From Sphingomonas colocasiae (lineage in GTDB: Bacteria > Pseudomonadota > Alphaproteobacteria > Sphingomonadales > Sphingomonadaceae), in the NCBI RefSeq assembly GCF_019880585.1, contig NZ_JAINVV010000004.1, forward strand, positions 868,001 to 932,000: 64,000 nucleotides of DNA, given 5' to 3'. The notes below the pieces were generated by a model, which saw nothing but the letters and a program-made list of their open reading frames with translations, did not search any database and was not told the origin of the DNA. Positions within the stretch are counted from its first letter, which is position 1, and every line of letters begins with the position of its first letter. This document shows, piece after piece, positions 47,599 through 57,407 of the stretch. The position numbers and the translations under genes were made by a program.

Positions 47599-48554
47599 CG
47601 CGCGAAGAGTCCGGGATTGGCGGCATAGGTTTCCAGCCGACGCAGGAAGGCGAGCGGATCCTTGCGATTGACGACCGCGTCGGCGGGCGTGTTGAGCCAA
47701 TCCCATGCGCGGGTGAGCAGGAAACGAAGGCAGGCGCCACGCGCCAGCACGGGCAGCGCCGTACGCTCCGCGTCGCTCAGCCCGAAGCTGTCATCATAGC
47801 CTGCGATCAGCGCCGAACCGAGATCTGCATGATAGCCGGCGCCGTCATTCTCGAAGCTCCAGGCGGTGTGCGTCACCGCCACGTCCCAGGCGCGAATTTC
47901 GCGACAGGCGAAATAAAAGTCGATCAGGCCCGTCACCGTGTCGCCGAGCATCAGCACATTGTCCGGGAACAGATCGGCGTGGATCACCGCGCTTGGCAGG
48001 TCGCTCGGCCAGTGCGCGTCGAGATAGGCGAGTTCGTCGGCGACGCGTTGCCCCAGCCCGGGCGAGATCTGGTCCAGGTCGCCGCCGCATTTCTCGGCAA
48101 GCGCATGCCAGCCGGCCAATCCCAGCGCATTGGGGCGATCGCCCGGGAAATCGGCGACGGCTGCGTGCATCCGGCCAAGCGCCCCGCCCACCGCGCGAGC
48201 CTGCGCGGCGGTCGGATGGCTCACGGACACGCCCGACAGGAATTCGATCAGGCAGGCCGGGCGGCCGGCGACCGTCTGAAGCTGGACGCCGTCGCGATCC
48301 TTGATCGTGCGCGGGACGCGGTTGCCGGCATCGGCGAGATGATCGAGCAAGGCGAAGAAAAAGGGCAGATCGGCGACATCGACGCGCTTTTCGTACAGCG
48401 TCAGGAAGAAGCGATTGCGGTCGGTCTCGACCAGATAATTGCTGTTCTCGACGCCTTCAGCGATGCCCTTGGCCGAAACCAGCTGGCCCGCATTCTCGTA
48501 GCGCGTCAGAAGCGCCGCCATCTCCTCGGCGGAAACCTGCGTATAAACGGCCAT
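47595..48554 (-). CDS. thrB: homoserine kinase, APH-like ThrB
   Basis: This enzyme phosphorylates homoserine for threonine synthesis. The 319 residues belong to the APH-fold type of homoserine kinase found in Pseudomonas and alphaproteobacteria, not the GHMP type of E. coli. It starts [19 protein letters not shown], with [11 protein letters not shown] and [10 protein letters not shown] in the nucleotide lobe, and [16 protein letters not shown], the Brenner motif (HxDxxxxN) with the catalytic Asp, then [19 protein letters not shown]. It lies one base after ispH and overlaps rnhA. Confidence 0.94.
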   Translation of the reverse strand: MAVYTQVSAEEMAALLTRYENAGQLVSAKGIAEGVENSNYLVETDRNRFFLTLYEKRVDVADLPFFFALLDHLADAGNRVPRTIKDRDGVQLQTVAGRPACLIEFLSGVSVSHPTAAQARAVGGALGRMHAAVADFPGDRPNALGLAGWHALAEKCGGDLDQISPGLGQRVADELAYLDAHWPSDLPSAVIHADLFPDNVLMLGDTVTGLIDFYFACREIRAWDVAVTHTAWSFENDGAGYHADLGSALIAGYDDSFGLSDAERTALPVLARGACLRFLLTRAWDWLNTPADAVVNRKDPLAFLRRLETYAANPGLFAR

Positions 48555-48555
48555 G

Positions 48556-49515
48556 TCAGGCTGCTTCGAGGCCGCGAGGCAGTTTGAACGCGATCGATTC
48601 GACCGTGGTCTCGACTTCGCGTTCGCTGACGTCGAAGCGCGTCGCCAGCCGTTCGACCACTTCGCGCACCAAGATTTCGGGTGCGGAGGCGCCGGCCGTG
48701 ATCCCCAGCCGGGCCACGCCCCGCAGCCACTCGAAATCGAGGTCGTCGGCGCGCTGGATCAGGCGCGCCCGCGTGCCTTCGCGCTCCGCGACTTCGACAA
48801 GGCGCAGCGAATTGGAGGAATTGGGCGCGCCGATCACCACCATCGCGTCGCACGCGGCGGCGATCGCCTTGACCGCGGCCTGACGGTTGGACGTCGCATA
48901 GCAGATATCCTCGCCGCGGGGTTCGCCGATCGTCGGAAAGCGCAGGCGCAGCGCCGCGACGATCGCCGCCGTGTCGTCCACCGACAATGTGGTCTGGGTC
49001 AGGAAGGAAAGATTGTCCGGATCGGGCGGCGTCAGCGTCTCCACGTCCTCCACCGTCTCGATCAGCGTCATCGATCCTTCGGGTACCTGCCCGAATGTCC
49101 CGATCACTTCGGGATGGCCGCGATGGCCGATGAACAGGATATGCCTCCCGGCGGCGACGAGCCGTTCGGCCTGGCGGTGCACCTTGGAAACCAGCGGGCA
49201 GGTGGCGTCGAGATAGGACAGGCCACGCTCGGCCGCCTTCGCGGGCACGGCTTTCGGAACGCCATGCGCGGAAAAGACGACGGGCGCATCGTCCGGCACC
49301 TCGTCCAGCTCCTCGACGAAGATCGCGCCCTTCGCCTTCAATCCATCGACGACGAAGCGGTTGTGGACGATCTCGTGGCGGACATAGACCGGCACGCCAT
49401 ATTTCTCGATCGCGAGCTCGACGATGCGGATGGCGCGGTCGACGCCCGCGCAAAAGCCGCGAGGGGCGGCGATCAGCAGCTCGAGCGACGGGCGCTGGGA
49501 AGCGGTTTCGGTCAT
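48556..49515 (-). CDS. ispH: 4-hydroxy-3-methylbut-2-enyl diphosphate reductase
   Basis: IspH makes IPP and DMAPP in the last step of the MEP isoprenoid pathway with a [4Fe-4S] cluster. The 319 residues have the three cluster Cys in [13 protein letters not shown] (near 22), [11 protein letters not shown] (near 110) and the C-terminal block with [18 protein letters not shown]. The catalytic segment with VFSAHGVP and [12 protein letters not shown] is present. It is the first gene of an ispH-thrB-rnhA operon with gaps or overlaps of at most four bases. It is divergent from the lipoprotein gene 112 bases away. Confidence 0.96.
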   Translation of the reverse strand: MTETASQRPSLELLIAAPRGFCAGVDRAIRIVELAIEKYGVPVYVRHEIVHNRFVVDGLKAKGAIFVEELDEVPDDAPVVFSAHGVPKAVPAKAAERGLSYLDATCPLVSKVHRQAERLVAAGRHILFIGHRGHPEVIGTFGQVPEGSMTLIETVEDVETLTPPDPDNLSFLTQTTLSVDDTAAIVAALRLRFPTIGEPRGEDICYATSNRQAAVKAIAAACDAMVVIGAPNSSNSLRLVEVAEREGTRARLIQRADDLDFEWLRGVARLGITAGASAPEILVREVVERLATRFDVSEREVETTVESIAFKLPRGLEAA

Positions 49516-49627
49516 GCTCGGGCCTCTACGCGATTGCTTGCTTCGACGAAAGCCGCTTCCTATGATCGCGTCCGCCGCCTATCGGCCGATCTGCGGTTTT
49601 CTCCGCTCGCCTGAAGGAAGTCTGTAC

Positions 49628-50269
49628 GTGCCCGATCTGAAGCCGTTTATCCTTGTTGCCGCGCTTGCCAGCCTGGGCGCGTGCGCGAAAGACAATCAGA
49701 TCGATGCCAGCGGCGGCATCACGGTCACCCGTTCTTCCTGCCCGGCGGTCGCGATTCCGGCGCACACTGGCGACGTGACCCTGTTCGACCCGCCGGTGAG
49801 CCGGGACGCGCGCGCGATCGACGTGGTCGCCTCCATCACCAATTTGCGGTCGACCTGCGACGATAGCGGGGCCGAGCTCACGGTCGATGCGACCTTCGAC
49901 GTGATCGCGACCCGCACCAATGCCAGCGGTGCGCGCGAGGTCGTCCTGCCCTATTTCGCGACGGTGATCCGCGGCGGTCGCGCCGTCGTCTCTAAGCGGC
50001 TGAGCCGCGTCGCGATCCGGTTCGAGGACGGGCAGACCCGCGCGACCGCGACGGCAGGCGCCGGCGCCGCGGTCAATCGCGCGGCGGCGACCTTGCCCGA
50101 CGATATCCGCCAGCAGATCGTGCGCCGCCGCAAGCCTGGGGACACGGACGCCGCGATCGATCCGCTGTCGATCCCCGAAGTGCGCGACGCGGTCAGCCGC
50201 ACCAGCTTCGAACTGCTGATCGGGTTCCAGCTGACCAACGAGCAGCTTCAGTACAACGCGACGCGGTAA
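49628..50269 (+). CDS. lipoprotein, hypothetical
   Basis: The most plausible start is GTG at 49628, which gives a lipoprotein signal MPDLKPFILVAALASLGAC (lipobox LGAC, Cys near 19) and 213 residues. AAGGA lies about 10 bases upstream. The mature part has TRSSCPAVAIPAHTGDVTLF, VDVVA-type beta strands with one further Cys (LRSTCDDSGAEL), and LLIGFQLTNEQLQYNATR at the end. It may be a beta-sandwich protein of the cell envelope. I recognise no functional motif. It precedes the glycine riboswitch but is not part of the gcv operon; about 115 bases lie between. Confidence 0.7.
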   Translation: MPDLKPFILVAALASLGACAKDNQIDASGGITVTRSSCPAVAIPAHTGDVTLFDPPVSRDARAIDVVASITNLRSTCDDSGAELTVDATFDVIATRTNASGAREVVLPYFATVIRGGRAVVSKRLSRVAIRFEDGQTRATATAGAGAAVNRAAATLPDDIRQQIVRRRKPGDTDAAIDPLSIPEVRDAVSRTSFELLIGFQLTNEQLQYNATR

Positions 50270-50322
50270 CGCCTTGCGGACGCGGTGGCGGTAAATCGAT
50301 CGCCGGACGATGATCTGCGATT

Positions 50323-50354
50323 GACTCGAATCGCGGCCTCGCCCAAGCGGAATC
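50323..50354. promoter_or_regulatory. cluster of three GANTC sites upstream of the gcv leader
   Basis: GACTC (50323-50327), GAATC (50328-50332) and GAATC (50350-50354) lie within 32 bases, where one site per about 256 bases is expected by chance. GANTC is the CcrM target read by GcrA. A TTGACT hexamer at 50321 could be a -35 element but no good -10 is seen. Confidence 0.45.
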
Positions 50355-50384
50355 CCGTCGCCGGCGGGTAACCGCCGGGGATCG

Positions 50385-50571
50385 CGCGGGAGAGCCCCCG
50401 GATTCGTCCGGGGCGCCGAAGGAGCAACCGCCCCGGAATCTCTCAGGCCACTGGACCGCGCGGTCTCAGGCACTCTGGAAAGCGTTTCGGCGAAGGCCGG
50501 AGCCACCGAAGGGGTAAGTGGCGCCCGATGGCGCCGCGAAAGCTCTCAGGTTCCGTGACAGAGGGGGCAGC
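50385..50571 (+). promoter_or_regulatory. tandem glycine riboswitch of the gcv operon
   Basis: Two glycine aptamers follow each other. The first shows GGGAGAGCC (from 50388), GCCGAAGGAGCAA, CTCTCAGGCC and CTCTGGAAAG (to about 50482). The second shows GAGCCACCGAAGGGGTAAG (from 50500), CTCTCAGGTTCCGTGACAGAG and GGGGGCAG. These are the conserved core blocks of the known class. Located directly upstream of gcvT, it should sense glycine and raise expression of the cleavage system when glycine is high. The about 56 bases to the gcvT start would hold the expression platform. Confidence 0.93.
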
Positions 50572-50627
50572 AAGGCAGGGCGCAATCATGCGCGCTGTCG
50601 GCTGTGGACCGTCACGGGAGCATATCG

Positions 50628-51755
50628 ATGAGCGAAGACGCCAATATCGCAGAAGCCGCAGAAGCCTTGCCGCTGGATGCGTGGCATCGGGCACGGGGCG
50701 CGCGGATGCTGCCCTTTGCGGGCTATTCCATGCCGATCCAATATGAAGGGATCATGGCGGAGCATCTGTGGACGCGCGAATCCGCCGGCCTGTTCGATGT
50801 CAGCCATATGGGGCAGCTGCTGTTCACCGGCGAGGGTGCCGATGCCGCACTCGAAACCTTGCTGCCCGGCAATATCAAGGAACTGGGCGCCGGGCGGATG
50901 CGCTATTCGCTGCTGCTCGACGAGAATGGCGGCATCCTCGATGATCTGATGGTCACCCGCAGGGCCGACGATATCTATATGGTCGTCAACGGCGCGACCA
51001 AGTTCGACGATATCGGCGTGCTGCGCGAACATCTGCCCGACGAGATCGGGATGAACCATCTCGAGGATCAGGCGCTGATCGCGTTGCAGGGCCCCAAGGC
51101 CGTGGACGCGCTGTCGCGCGTCGTGCCCGGCGTCGAGGCGCTGTTCTTCATGGAGGCCGGTGGATTCGACTGGAACGGCACGCCGCTCTGGGTGAGCCGG
51201 TCGGGTTATACCGGCGAGGATGGTTTCGAGATCTCGGTGCCCGCCGATGCGGTCGAAGCGTTCGCCGAGGCGCTGGCCGGCCAGCCCGAAGTCAAGCCGA
51301 TCGGCCTTGGCGCGCGCGACTCGCTGCGGCTGGAGGCCGGGCTTCCGCTCTACGGCCATGACCTCGATCCCGGCGTGACCCCGGTGGGCGCGGATCTGAC
51401 CTTCGCGATGCAGAAGCGTCGCCGCACCGAAGGCGGCTTCATGGGCGCGGATGTCGTGTTGAAGCAGCTCGCCGAGGGCGCGCCCAACAAGCGCGTCGGC
51501 CTGTCGGTCGAAGGGCGGCTGCCCGTGCGTGAAGGCGCGCCGCTCTATAATGGCGAGGCCCAGGTCGGCGTCGTCACGTCGGGCGGCTTCGCGCCCAGCG
51601 TCGGCGCGCCGATCGCGATGGGTTATGTCTCCGCCGATCTCGCCGTCGCCGGCACCGCGCTCGAAGCCGAGGTACGCGGCAAGCGCGTCCCCGTCGCGGT
51701 CGCGCCCATGCCCTTCGTTCCCCATCGCTATCACCGCAAAGGAGCCCCGAAATGA
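50628..51755 (+). CDS. gcvT: glycine cleavage system T protein (aminomethyltransferase)
   Basis: GcvT passes the methylene group from lipoyl-bound aminomethyl on GcvH to tetrahydrofolate and releases ammonia. From the ATG at 50628 (GGGAG seven bases before) it has 375 residues. Visible are [35 protein letters not shown] (the FDVSHM motif), and [20 protein letters not shown], where the Asp acts in folate chemistry. [13 protein letters not shown] and [20 protein letters not shown] follow. It is under the glycine riboswitch and overlaps gcvH by four bases. Confidence 0.96.
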   Translation: MSEDANIAEAAEALPLDAWHRARGARMLPFAGYSMPIQYEGIMAEHLWTRESAGLFDVSHMGQLLFTGEGADAALETLLPGNIKELGAGRMRYSLLLDENGGILDDLMVTRRADDIYMVVNGATKFDDIGVLREHLPDEIGMNHLEDQALIALQGPKAVDALSRVVPGVEALFFMEAGGFDWNGTPLWVSRSGYTGEDGFEISVPADAVEAFAEALAGQPEVKPIGLGARDSLRLEAGLPLYGHDLDPGVTPVGADLTFAMQKRRRTEGGFMGADVVLKQLAEGAPNKRVGLSVEGRLPVREGAPLYNGEAQVGVVTSGGFAPSVGAPIAMGYVSADLAVAGTALEAEVRGKRVPVAVAPMPFVPHRYHRKGAPK

Positions 51756-52123
51756 GCCGCTATTTCACCGAGGACCATGAATGGGTCGACGTCGACGGCG
51801 AGATCGGCACCGTCGGCATCACCGATTATGCGCAGAGCCAGCTTGGCGACATCGTGTTCGTCGAGGTGCCTGCCGAGGGCAAGCAGCTCGCCAAGGGTGA
51901 TGACGCCGCCGTCGTCGAAAGCGTCAAGGCCGCGTCCGACGTCTATTCGCCGGTTTCGGGCACGGTGGTCGAAGGCAATGCCGACCTCGCCGACGATCCC
52001 GCGCTGGTGAACGGTTCGGCCGAAGAGGATGGCTGGTTCTTCAAGCTGACGCTCTCCGATCCGTCCGAACTCGAAGGCCTGATGGACGAGGCAGCCTACG
52101 CGGCGTTCGTCGCGAAGCTCTGA
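51752..52123 (+). CDS. gcvH: glycine cleavage system H protein
   Basis: GcvH is the lipoylated carrier that shuttles between the P, T and L proteins. The 123 residues contain [20 protein letters not shown] and the lipoyl-Lys site [19 protein letters not shown] with Lys59. The tail [20 protein letters not shown] is typical. LipB, encoded in the same window, would install the octanoyl precursor on Lys59. Its ATG overlaps the gcvT stop; a 143-base gap with a repeat separates it from gcvPA. Confidence 0.97.
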   Translation: MSRYFTEDHEWVDVDGEIGTVGITDYAQSQLGDIVFVEVPAEGKQLAKGDDAAVVESVKAASDVYSPVSGTVVEGNADLADDPALVNGSAEEDGWFFKLTLSDPSELEGLMDEAAYAAFVAKL

Positions 52124-52126
52124 TCC

Positions 52127-52257
52127 AAGCCCCTCCCCTTGGGGGAGGGCGTGGGGTGGGGAAGTCGTGACGCCTCATCCCGAAAGCGCCCCGGCCGGCG
52201 TCGAGCGGGCCGGGGTGCTCATCCACCCCAAACCCCGCCCTTGAAAGGGAGGGGCTG
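52127..52257. repeat. inverted repeat element within the gcv operon
   Basis: An imperfect inverted repeat (AAGCCCCTCCCC and GGGGTGGGG on the left, CCACCCC and GGGAGGGGCT on the right; arms about 35 bases) encloses a second hairpin (GCCCCGGCC...GGCCGGGGT). The whole element fills the gcvH-gcvPA gap and could form a large cruciform or RNA hairpin. Confidence 0.8.
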
Positions 52258-52266
52258 GAGATTCGA

Positions 52267-53625
52267 ATGCGATACCTTCCCCTGACCAATGAAGACCGCA
52301 GCGCGATGCTTGCGCGCATCGGTGCGGCATCGATCGACGATCTGTTCGTCGACGTGCCCGAAAGCGCGCGCCTGTCCGGCCCGGTGGCCGGCCTGCCCAA
52401 CCACGCGACCGAGCTTGCCGTTGAACGCCACATGGGCGCCCTGGCGAAGCGCAACCTGTCGGCGGGGGAAGCGCCGTTCTTCCTGGGATGCGGGGCCTAT
52501 CGCCATCATGTGCCGGCCTCGGTCGATCACCTGATCCAGCGGGGCGAGTTCCTGACCGCCTATACGCCGTATCAGCCCGAGATCGCGCAGGGCACGCTGC
52601 AGATGCTCTTCGAGTTCCAGACCCAGGTCGCGCGCCTCTATGGTTGCGACGTGGCCAATGCTTCGATGTACGACGGTTCGACGGCGTGCTGGGAAGCGAT
52701 CGTGATGGCGCGGCGGGTCACGCGCCGCAACAAGGCGGTCCTTTCCGCCGGGCTGCATCCGCATTATGTATCGGTGGCGCAGACCATGGCGCGCTTCACC
52801 GGCGACGTGCTCGAAACCGCCTTGCCCACGCTTGAAGCCACCACCGATGCGGCGCGGCTGTTGGACGCGATCGACGGTGAGACCTCGTGCGTCGTCGTCC
52901 AATATCCCGACATTCTCGGCCGGATCGGCGATCTTTCCGAGATCGCGGCGCGCGCGCATGAAAAGGGCGCGCTGTTGATTGCGGTGGTGACGGAGCCGGT
53001 GGCGCTGGGCGCGCTCCGCGCACCGGGTGAGATGGGCGCGGACATCGTCGTCGGCGAGGGGCAGGGTATCGGCGTCGGCCTGCAGTTCGGCGGTCCTTAT
53101 GTCGGCCTGTTCGCGTGCAAGGAGCGCTTCGTGCGCCAGATGCCCGGTCGGCTGTGCGGCGAAACCGTGGACGCGGAGGGCAAGCGCGGCTTCGTGCTGA
53201 CGCTGTCCACGCGCGAGCAGCATATCCGCCGTGAAAAGGCGACGTCGAACATCTGCACCAATAGCGGCCTGTGCGCGCTCGCTTTCTCGATCCACATGAC
53301 CCTGCTGGGCGAGAAGGGGCTGCGCGATCTGGCGATGCTCAATCACGGCCTGGCGGTGAAGGCGGCGGACCGGCTGGCCAAGGTGCCGGGTGTCGCCCTG
53401 ATCAATGACGGGTTCTTCAACGAATTCACGCTCGATCTGGGGCGTGAGGCGCGGCCGGTCGTGCGCTCGCTCGCCGATCGCGGGATTTTGGCCGGCGTGT
53501 CGCTCGGGCGTCTCTATCCGGGCGTCGCGGCGCTCGAACGCGGGCTTGTCGTGGCGGTGACGGAGACGAGCACCGCCGAGGATGTCGAGGCGCTGGCCGC
53601 CGGACTTGAGGAGGCGCTGGCATGA
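52267..53625 (+). CDS. gcvPA: glycine dehydrogenase (decarboxylating) subunit 1
   Basis: This is the N-terminal half of the split P protein, which with GcvPB decarboxylates glycine. The 452 residues have the typical starts [20 protein letters not shown] and [15 protein letters not shown], with [18 protein letters not shown] and [31 protein letters not shown] and MPGRLCGET mark the fold-type I core. The split form occurs in Bacillus, Thermus and many alphaproteobacteria. Its stop overlaps the gcvPB start by four bases, so the halves are made in equal amounts. Confidence 0.96.
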   Translation: MRYLPLTNEDRSAMLARIGAASIDDLFVDVPESARLSGPVAGLPNHATELAVERHMGALAKRNLSAGEAPFFLGCGAYRHHVPASVDHLIQRGEFLTAYTPYQPEIAQGTLQMLFEFQTQVARLYGCDVANASMYDGSTACWEAIVMARRVTRRNKAVLSAGLHPHYVSVAQTMARFTGDVLETALPTLEATTDAARLLDAIDGETSCVVVQYPDILGRIGDLSEIAARAHEKGALLIAVVTEPVALGALRAPGEMGADIVVGEGQGIGVGLQFGGPYVGLFACKERFVRQMPGRLCGETVDAEGKRGFVLTLSTREQHIRREKATSNICTNSGLCALAFSIHMTLLGEKGLRDLAMLNHGLAVKAADRLAKVPGVALINDGFFNEFTLDLGREARPVVRSLADRGILAGVSLGRLYPGVAALERGLVVAVTETSTAEDVEALAAGLEEALA

Positions 53626-55187
53626 CGATCAACCAGAGCGGATGGAAACCCGAAATGGGTGACGGCAACGCGCCGGCCGGCACGACCTTCACCGGCAATC
53701 GCGGACTGATGCTGGAAGAGGCGCTGATCTTCGAGATCGGCGACTCGCACACCACCGGGGTCGACCTTGACGCCGCGCCGGCGATCGCGTCGCGCCTTTC
53801 CGGGCTCGAGCGCAATCGCGAGATCGGCCTGCCGGGCTTGTCCGAGCCGGAGACGGTTCGCCACTATACGCGGCTCAGCCGCCAGAACTACGCGATCGAT
53901 CTGGGCCTGTTCCCGCTGGGATCGTGCACGATGAAGCACAATCCGCGCCTCAACGAGAAGGTGGCCCGCATGGCGGGCTTCGCCGATCTCCATCCGCTCC
54001 AGACCATCGATACGGTGCAGGGCGCGCTGGGCGTGATCCACGAGCTGGCGCACTGGCTGACGACGCTGACCGGCATGCCGGCGGTGGCGATGAGCCCCAA
54101 GGCGGGCGCTCACGGCGAATTGTGCGGGTTGCTTGCGATCCGTTCGGCGCTGGAAGCGCGCGGCGATGCCCGTTCGGTGATCCTCGTGCCCGAAAGCGCG
54201 CACGGCACCAATCCGGCGACGGCGGCATTCTGCGGCTATGCCGTCGAGAATATTCCGGCGACGGCAGAAGGGCGCGTGGATCTGGCGGCCCTGAAGGCGC
54301 GTCTGGGGCCGGACGTCGCGGCGGTGATGATCACCAACCCCAATACCTGCGGCCTGTTCGAACGCGATATGAAGGCGATCGCAGACGCCGTGCATGACGC
54401 GGGCGCGCTGGTCTATTGCGATGGCGCCAATTTCAACGCGATCGTCGGGCGCGTCCGTCCGGGCGATCTCGGCGTCGATGCGATGCACATCAACCTGCAC
54501 AAGACCTTCTCGACGCCGCATGGCGGCGGCGGGCCGGGTGCGGGGCCGGTGGTCTTTTCCGAAGCGCTGGCGCCTTACGCGCCGCTGCCGATCGTGGAGA
54601 AGGCGGAGGACGGCTATCACCTGGTCGAGGAAGAGACGGCCGGTGAGCATCATGCCGACAGCTTCGGCCGGATGGTGGCGTTCCATGGCCAGATGGGCAT
54701 GTTCACGCGCGCGCTCGCCTATATTCTGAGCCATGGCGCCGACGGTCTGCGCCAGGTTTCCGAAGATGCGGTGCTCAACGCCAATTATGTGCTGCGCAGC
54801 CTGGAGGACGTGCTCGACGCGCCGTTCGGGCCGAGCGGTCCGTGCATGCACGAGGCGTTGTTCTCGGACGACGGGCTCGCCGACGGCTTCACCACGCTCG
54901 ACGTGGCGAAGGGCCTGATCGACGAGGGCTATCACCCGATGACGATGTATTTCCCGCTCGTCGTTCATGGCGCGATGCTGGTCGAACCGACCGAGACCGA
55001 GAGCAAGGCGGCGCTCGATCAGTTCATCGGCGCGCTGCGCTCGGTGGCGGAACGGGCCAAGGCGGGTGACGAGGCGCTCAAGAGCGCTCCGCATTTCGCG
55101 CCGCGCCGACGGCTCGACGAAACCGCCGCCGCGCGCAAGCCGGTACTGGTTTGGAAGGCGCCGGAGGTGGCGGAGGCCGCCGAATAA
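53622..55187 (+). CDS. gcvPB: glycine dehydrogenase (decarboxylating) subunit 2
   Basis: This is the C-terminal half of the split P protein and carries the PLP site. The 521 residues include [56 protein letters not shown] and [20 protein letters not shown], in which the Lys near 293 forms the Schiff base. The gcv operon ends here. The sensor kinase gene converges, with 20 bases between stop codons and no clear terminator. The gene for the L protein (lpd) is not in the window. Confidence 0.96.
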   Translation: MTINQSGWKPEMGDGNAPAGTTFTGNRGLMLEEALIFEIGDSHTTGVDLDAAPAIASRLSGLERNREIGLPGLSEPETVRHYTRLSRQNYAIDLGLFPLGSCTMKHNPRLNEKVARMAGFADLHPLQTIDTVQGALGVIHELAHWLTTLTGMPAVAMSPKAGAHGELCGLLAIRSALEARGDARSVILVPESAHGTNPATAAFCGYAVENIPATAEGRVDLAALKARLGPDVAAVMITNPNTCGLFERDMKAIADAVHDAGALVYCDGANFNAIVGRVRPGDLGVDAMHINLHKTFSTPHGGGGPGAGPVVFSEALAPYAPLPIVEKAEDGYHLVEEETAGEHHADSFGRMVAFHGQMGMFTRALAYILSHGADGLRQVSEDAVLNANYVLRSLEDVLDAPFGPSGPCMHEALFSDDGLADGFTTLDVAKGLIDEGYHPMTMYFPLVVHGAMLVEPTETESKAALDQFIGALRSVAERAKAGDEALKSAPHFAPRRRLDETAAARKPVLVWKAPEVAEAAE

Positions 55188-55207
55188 GCCTCGCCGCCTG
55201 ACGGCAA

Positions 55208-56539
55208 TTAGGGGCGGCGTGCGTCGGCGGGGATCTTGATCCGCGCCAGCAGGCCGCCCAGCGCGCTTTCCCCCAGGTCGATATGCCCGCCCATGGCGGT
55301 GACCGCACGCTCGACGATGGCGAGCCCCAGCCCGGCGCCTCCACCCGCGCCGCGCGCGGGATCGATCCGGCGAAAGGGCGCGAAAGCGTCGGCGCGGTGC
55401 TCCGGGGCTATGCCCGGCCCGTCATCCTCCACCGTCACCACGATGATGCCCGGTACACGGGTGAGGGTGACGTGGACGGTCTCGCCATATCGCACCGCAT
55501 TTTCGATGAGGTTGGACAGCGCCCGTTTGAACGCGATCGGCGGCACCGCCGCCTCGAGCGTATCGGGGCCGGCATAGATGATGTCCGCGCCAGCGTCGGT
55601 CGCCTGGTCGACAAGGGTGAGCGCGACCGCGGCCAGATCGATCAGGCGCGGGGCTTCCACTTCGTCGCCGCGCATATAGGCGAGCACCGAACCGACGAAT
55701 TTCTCCATGTCGTCGAGGTCGGCGGCCATCGTCTCGCGCGCTTCGGCGTCGTCGAGCAGCGATGCGCGCAGGCGCAAGCGCTGGATCGGCGTGCGGAGGT
55801 CGTGCGAGAGCGCGACGAGCGCCTCCGTCCGGTCGCGCACGATCCGCAGCAGCCGATCCTGCATGCCGCCCAATGCGGTGGCGAGTTGGCGAACCTCGTG
55901 CGGACCGGTCTGTGGCATGGCGATGGCATCGCTGCCGCCGACCCGGTTCGCGGCCTCGGCCAGCGCGCGGAGCGGACGGACCAGCGCGTAGGCCAGCAGC
56001 ATGGTGATCAGCACGACGCCGCCGATGACGGCAAGGTGCAGCAACACCGTTGGAAGCACGCCGGGCGGCGCGTTCAGGAACGGGGTCACGCGAAAGGTGA
56101 TGAACCCGCCATCGGTCAGGCCGAACGCCCCAAGCAGGTCGCGTCTTTGCGAATCCGCGGAGCGGACGATGTTGAGCCGAAGATCGCGACCGGCAAGCGC
56201 GGGGGCGGCGGCGATCAGGCGCGCCTTGACGCGTTCCAGCGCGGGCTGTGCATTGGACGCGTCCGTGATCACGGTGGCCGGGACCCAGTTGAGCCCGACA
56301 TCGCGTGTCCGCATGTCGTGCATCAGCCGCGCGCGAGACGCGGGCTCGACATCGCTGAGCACGCGTTCGGCGACCAGCAATTGTTCGGCGAAGCGCTGGG
56401 TGCGGTCCGCCGACAGCAGATCCCGCTCGGAGCGTTCGAACAGCAGCAGGTTTCCCGCGAGTTCGAGCAGGAGAGCGAAGAGCAGGACCACCCCGATGCG
56501 GCCGATCATCGAACGGGGCAGCCATCTGCGCCAATCCAT
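55208..56539 (-). CDS. two-component sensor histidine kinase
   Basis: From the ATG at 56539 the protein has 443 residues. An N-terminal helix (about 11-33) and a second near 165-190 frame a periplasmic sensor region of about 130 residues; HAMP follows. The HisKA motif is ALVALSHDLRTPIQRLRLRA with the phospho-His near 245. The ATPase domain has NLIENAVRYGE (N box), VEDDGPGIAPEHR (G1) and GGGAGLGLAIVE (G2), the EnvZ-like arrangement. Its ATG overlaps the stop of the response regulator gene by one base. The signal is unknown; the divergent receptor gene suggests iron or siderophore. Confidence 0.92.
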   Translation of the reverse strand: MDWRRWLPRSMIGRIGVVLLFALLLELAGNLLLFERSERDLLSADRTQRFAEQLLVAERVLSDVEPASRARLMHDMRTRDVGLNWVPATVITDASNAQPALERVKARLIAAAPALAGRDLRLNIVRSADSQRRDLLGAFGLTDGGFITFRVTPFLNAPPGVLPTVLLHLAVIGGVVLITMLLAYALVRPLRALAEAANRVGGSDAIAMPQTGPHEVRQLATALGGMQDRLLRIVRDRTEALVALSHDLRTPIQRLRLRASLLDDAEARETMAADLDDMEKFVGSVLAYMRGDEVEAPRLIDLAAVALTLVDQATDAGADIIYAGPDTLEAAVPPIAFKRALSNLIENAVRYGETVHVTLTRVPGIIVVTVEDDGPGIAPEHRADAFAPFRRIDPARGAGGGAGLGLAIVERAVTAMGGHIDLGESALGGLLARIKIPADARRP

Positions 56540-57357
56540 CAACCGGCCTCGACGTCCACCGCGAGCATATAGCCGACGCCCCGGATCGTTCGGATCATCG
56601 GGCGTGGCCTGCGACCGTCGCCAAGTTTGCGGCGCAGGCGGCTGACAAGAACATCGACGCTGCGGTCCGATGAATTGCGGATGCGGGTGCGCGAAAGCTC
56701 CAGCAACCGTTCGCGACCGATCACCCGCTGCGGATGCCGCAACAGACTGAGCAGAAGATCCTGTTCCGCACCGGACAATTCGACCTCCGCGCCGGAGGGG
56801 GCCAGCAATTCGCGATGGCGGATGTTGAAACGATACCCCGCGAAGATCAACCATTCGGATGCGTCGGTGCCTGCCGGTCGCGCGAAACAGGTCGCGCGTC
56901 GCAACTGGGCACGTACGCGGGCCAGCAGTTCGGATCGGCCGAAGGGCTTCGCGATATAGTCGTCGGCGCCGACCTCTAGCCCGGCGACGCGATCGGCTTC
57001 CTCGCCGCGCGCGCTGACCATGATGATGGGCACGGTGCTGTGCTCGCGGATCGCGCCGCACAGATCCAGGCCGTTTTCGCCGGGCAACATGATGTCGAGC
57101 AGGATCAGGTCGACGGGGCGGGCCGCCATCAACTCTCGCAGCATCGCGCCATCGGCCACCCCGCTCGCGTCATAGCCGTTTTCGCGCAGGATGCGGACGA
57201 GCAGCATGCGGATGCCGGCATCGTCCTCCACCACGATCACATGCTGCGGCGCATCGGGCGCCGACGCCAGATCGTCGTCCGCATCGCTTCTTTGTAACAA
57301 CGTATTGCTCGTCCGCAGACGAAGCCGTTGGATATTGACCGCTGCCTGTACGTCCAT
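56539..57357 (-). CDS. OmpR-family response regulator
   Basis: The receiver domain contains VIVVEDDAGIRMLLVRILRE, the phospho-acceptor Asp88 in LILLDIMLPGENG, Thr/Ser and Lys in IIMVSARG and YIAKPFGRSELLARVRA. The DNA-binding winged helix ends in RNSSDRSVDVLVSRLRRKLG and IRTIRGVGYML. It has 272 residues from the ATG at 57357 (AAGGGGCG upstream), about 35 more than usual at the N-terminus; this extra part uses codons that are rare in the window (TTA, AGA), so a later start is possible. It is divergent from a TonB receptor gene 50 bases away, which it probably controls. Confidence 0.9.
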   Translation of the reverse strand: MDVQAAVNIQRLRLRTSNTLLQRSDADDDLASAPDAPQHVIVVEDDAGIRMLLVRILRENGYDASGVADGAMLRELMAARPVDLILLDIMLPGENGLDLCGAIREHSTVPIIMVSARGEEADRVAGLEVGADDYIAKPFGRSELLARVRAQLRRATCFARPAGTDASEWLIFAGYRFNIRHRELLAPSGAEVELSGAEQDLLLSLLRHPQRVIGRERLLELSRTRIRNSSDRSVDVLVSRLRRKLGDGRRPRPMIRTIRGVGYMLAVDVEAG

Positions 57358-57407
57358 CAATCGCCCCTTCGATTTCTGCTACTTATTCGCAATAGCGAGG
57401 GGGTTCA

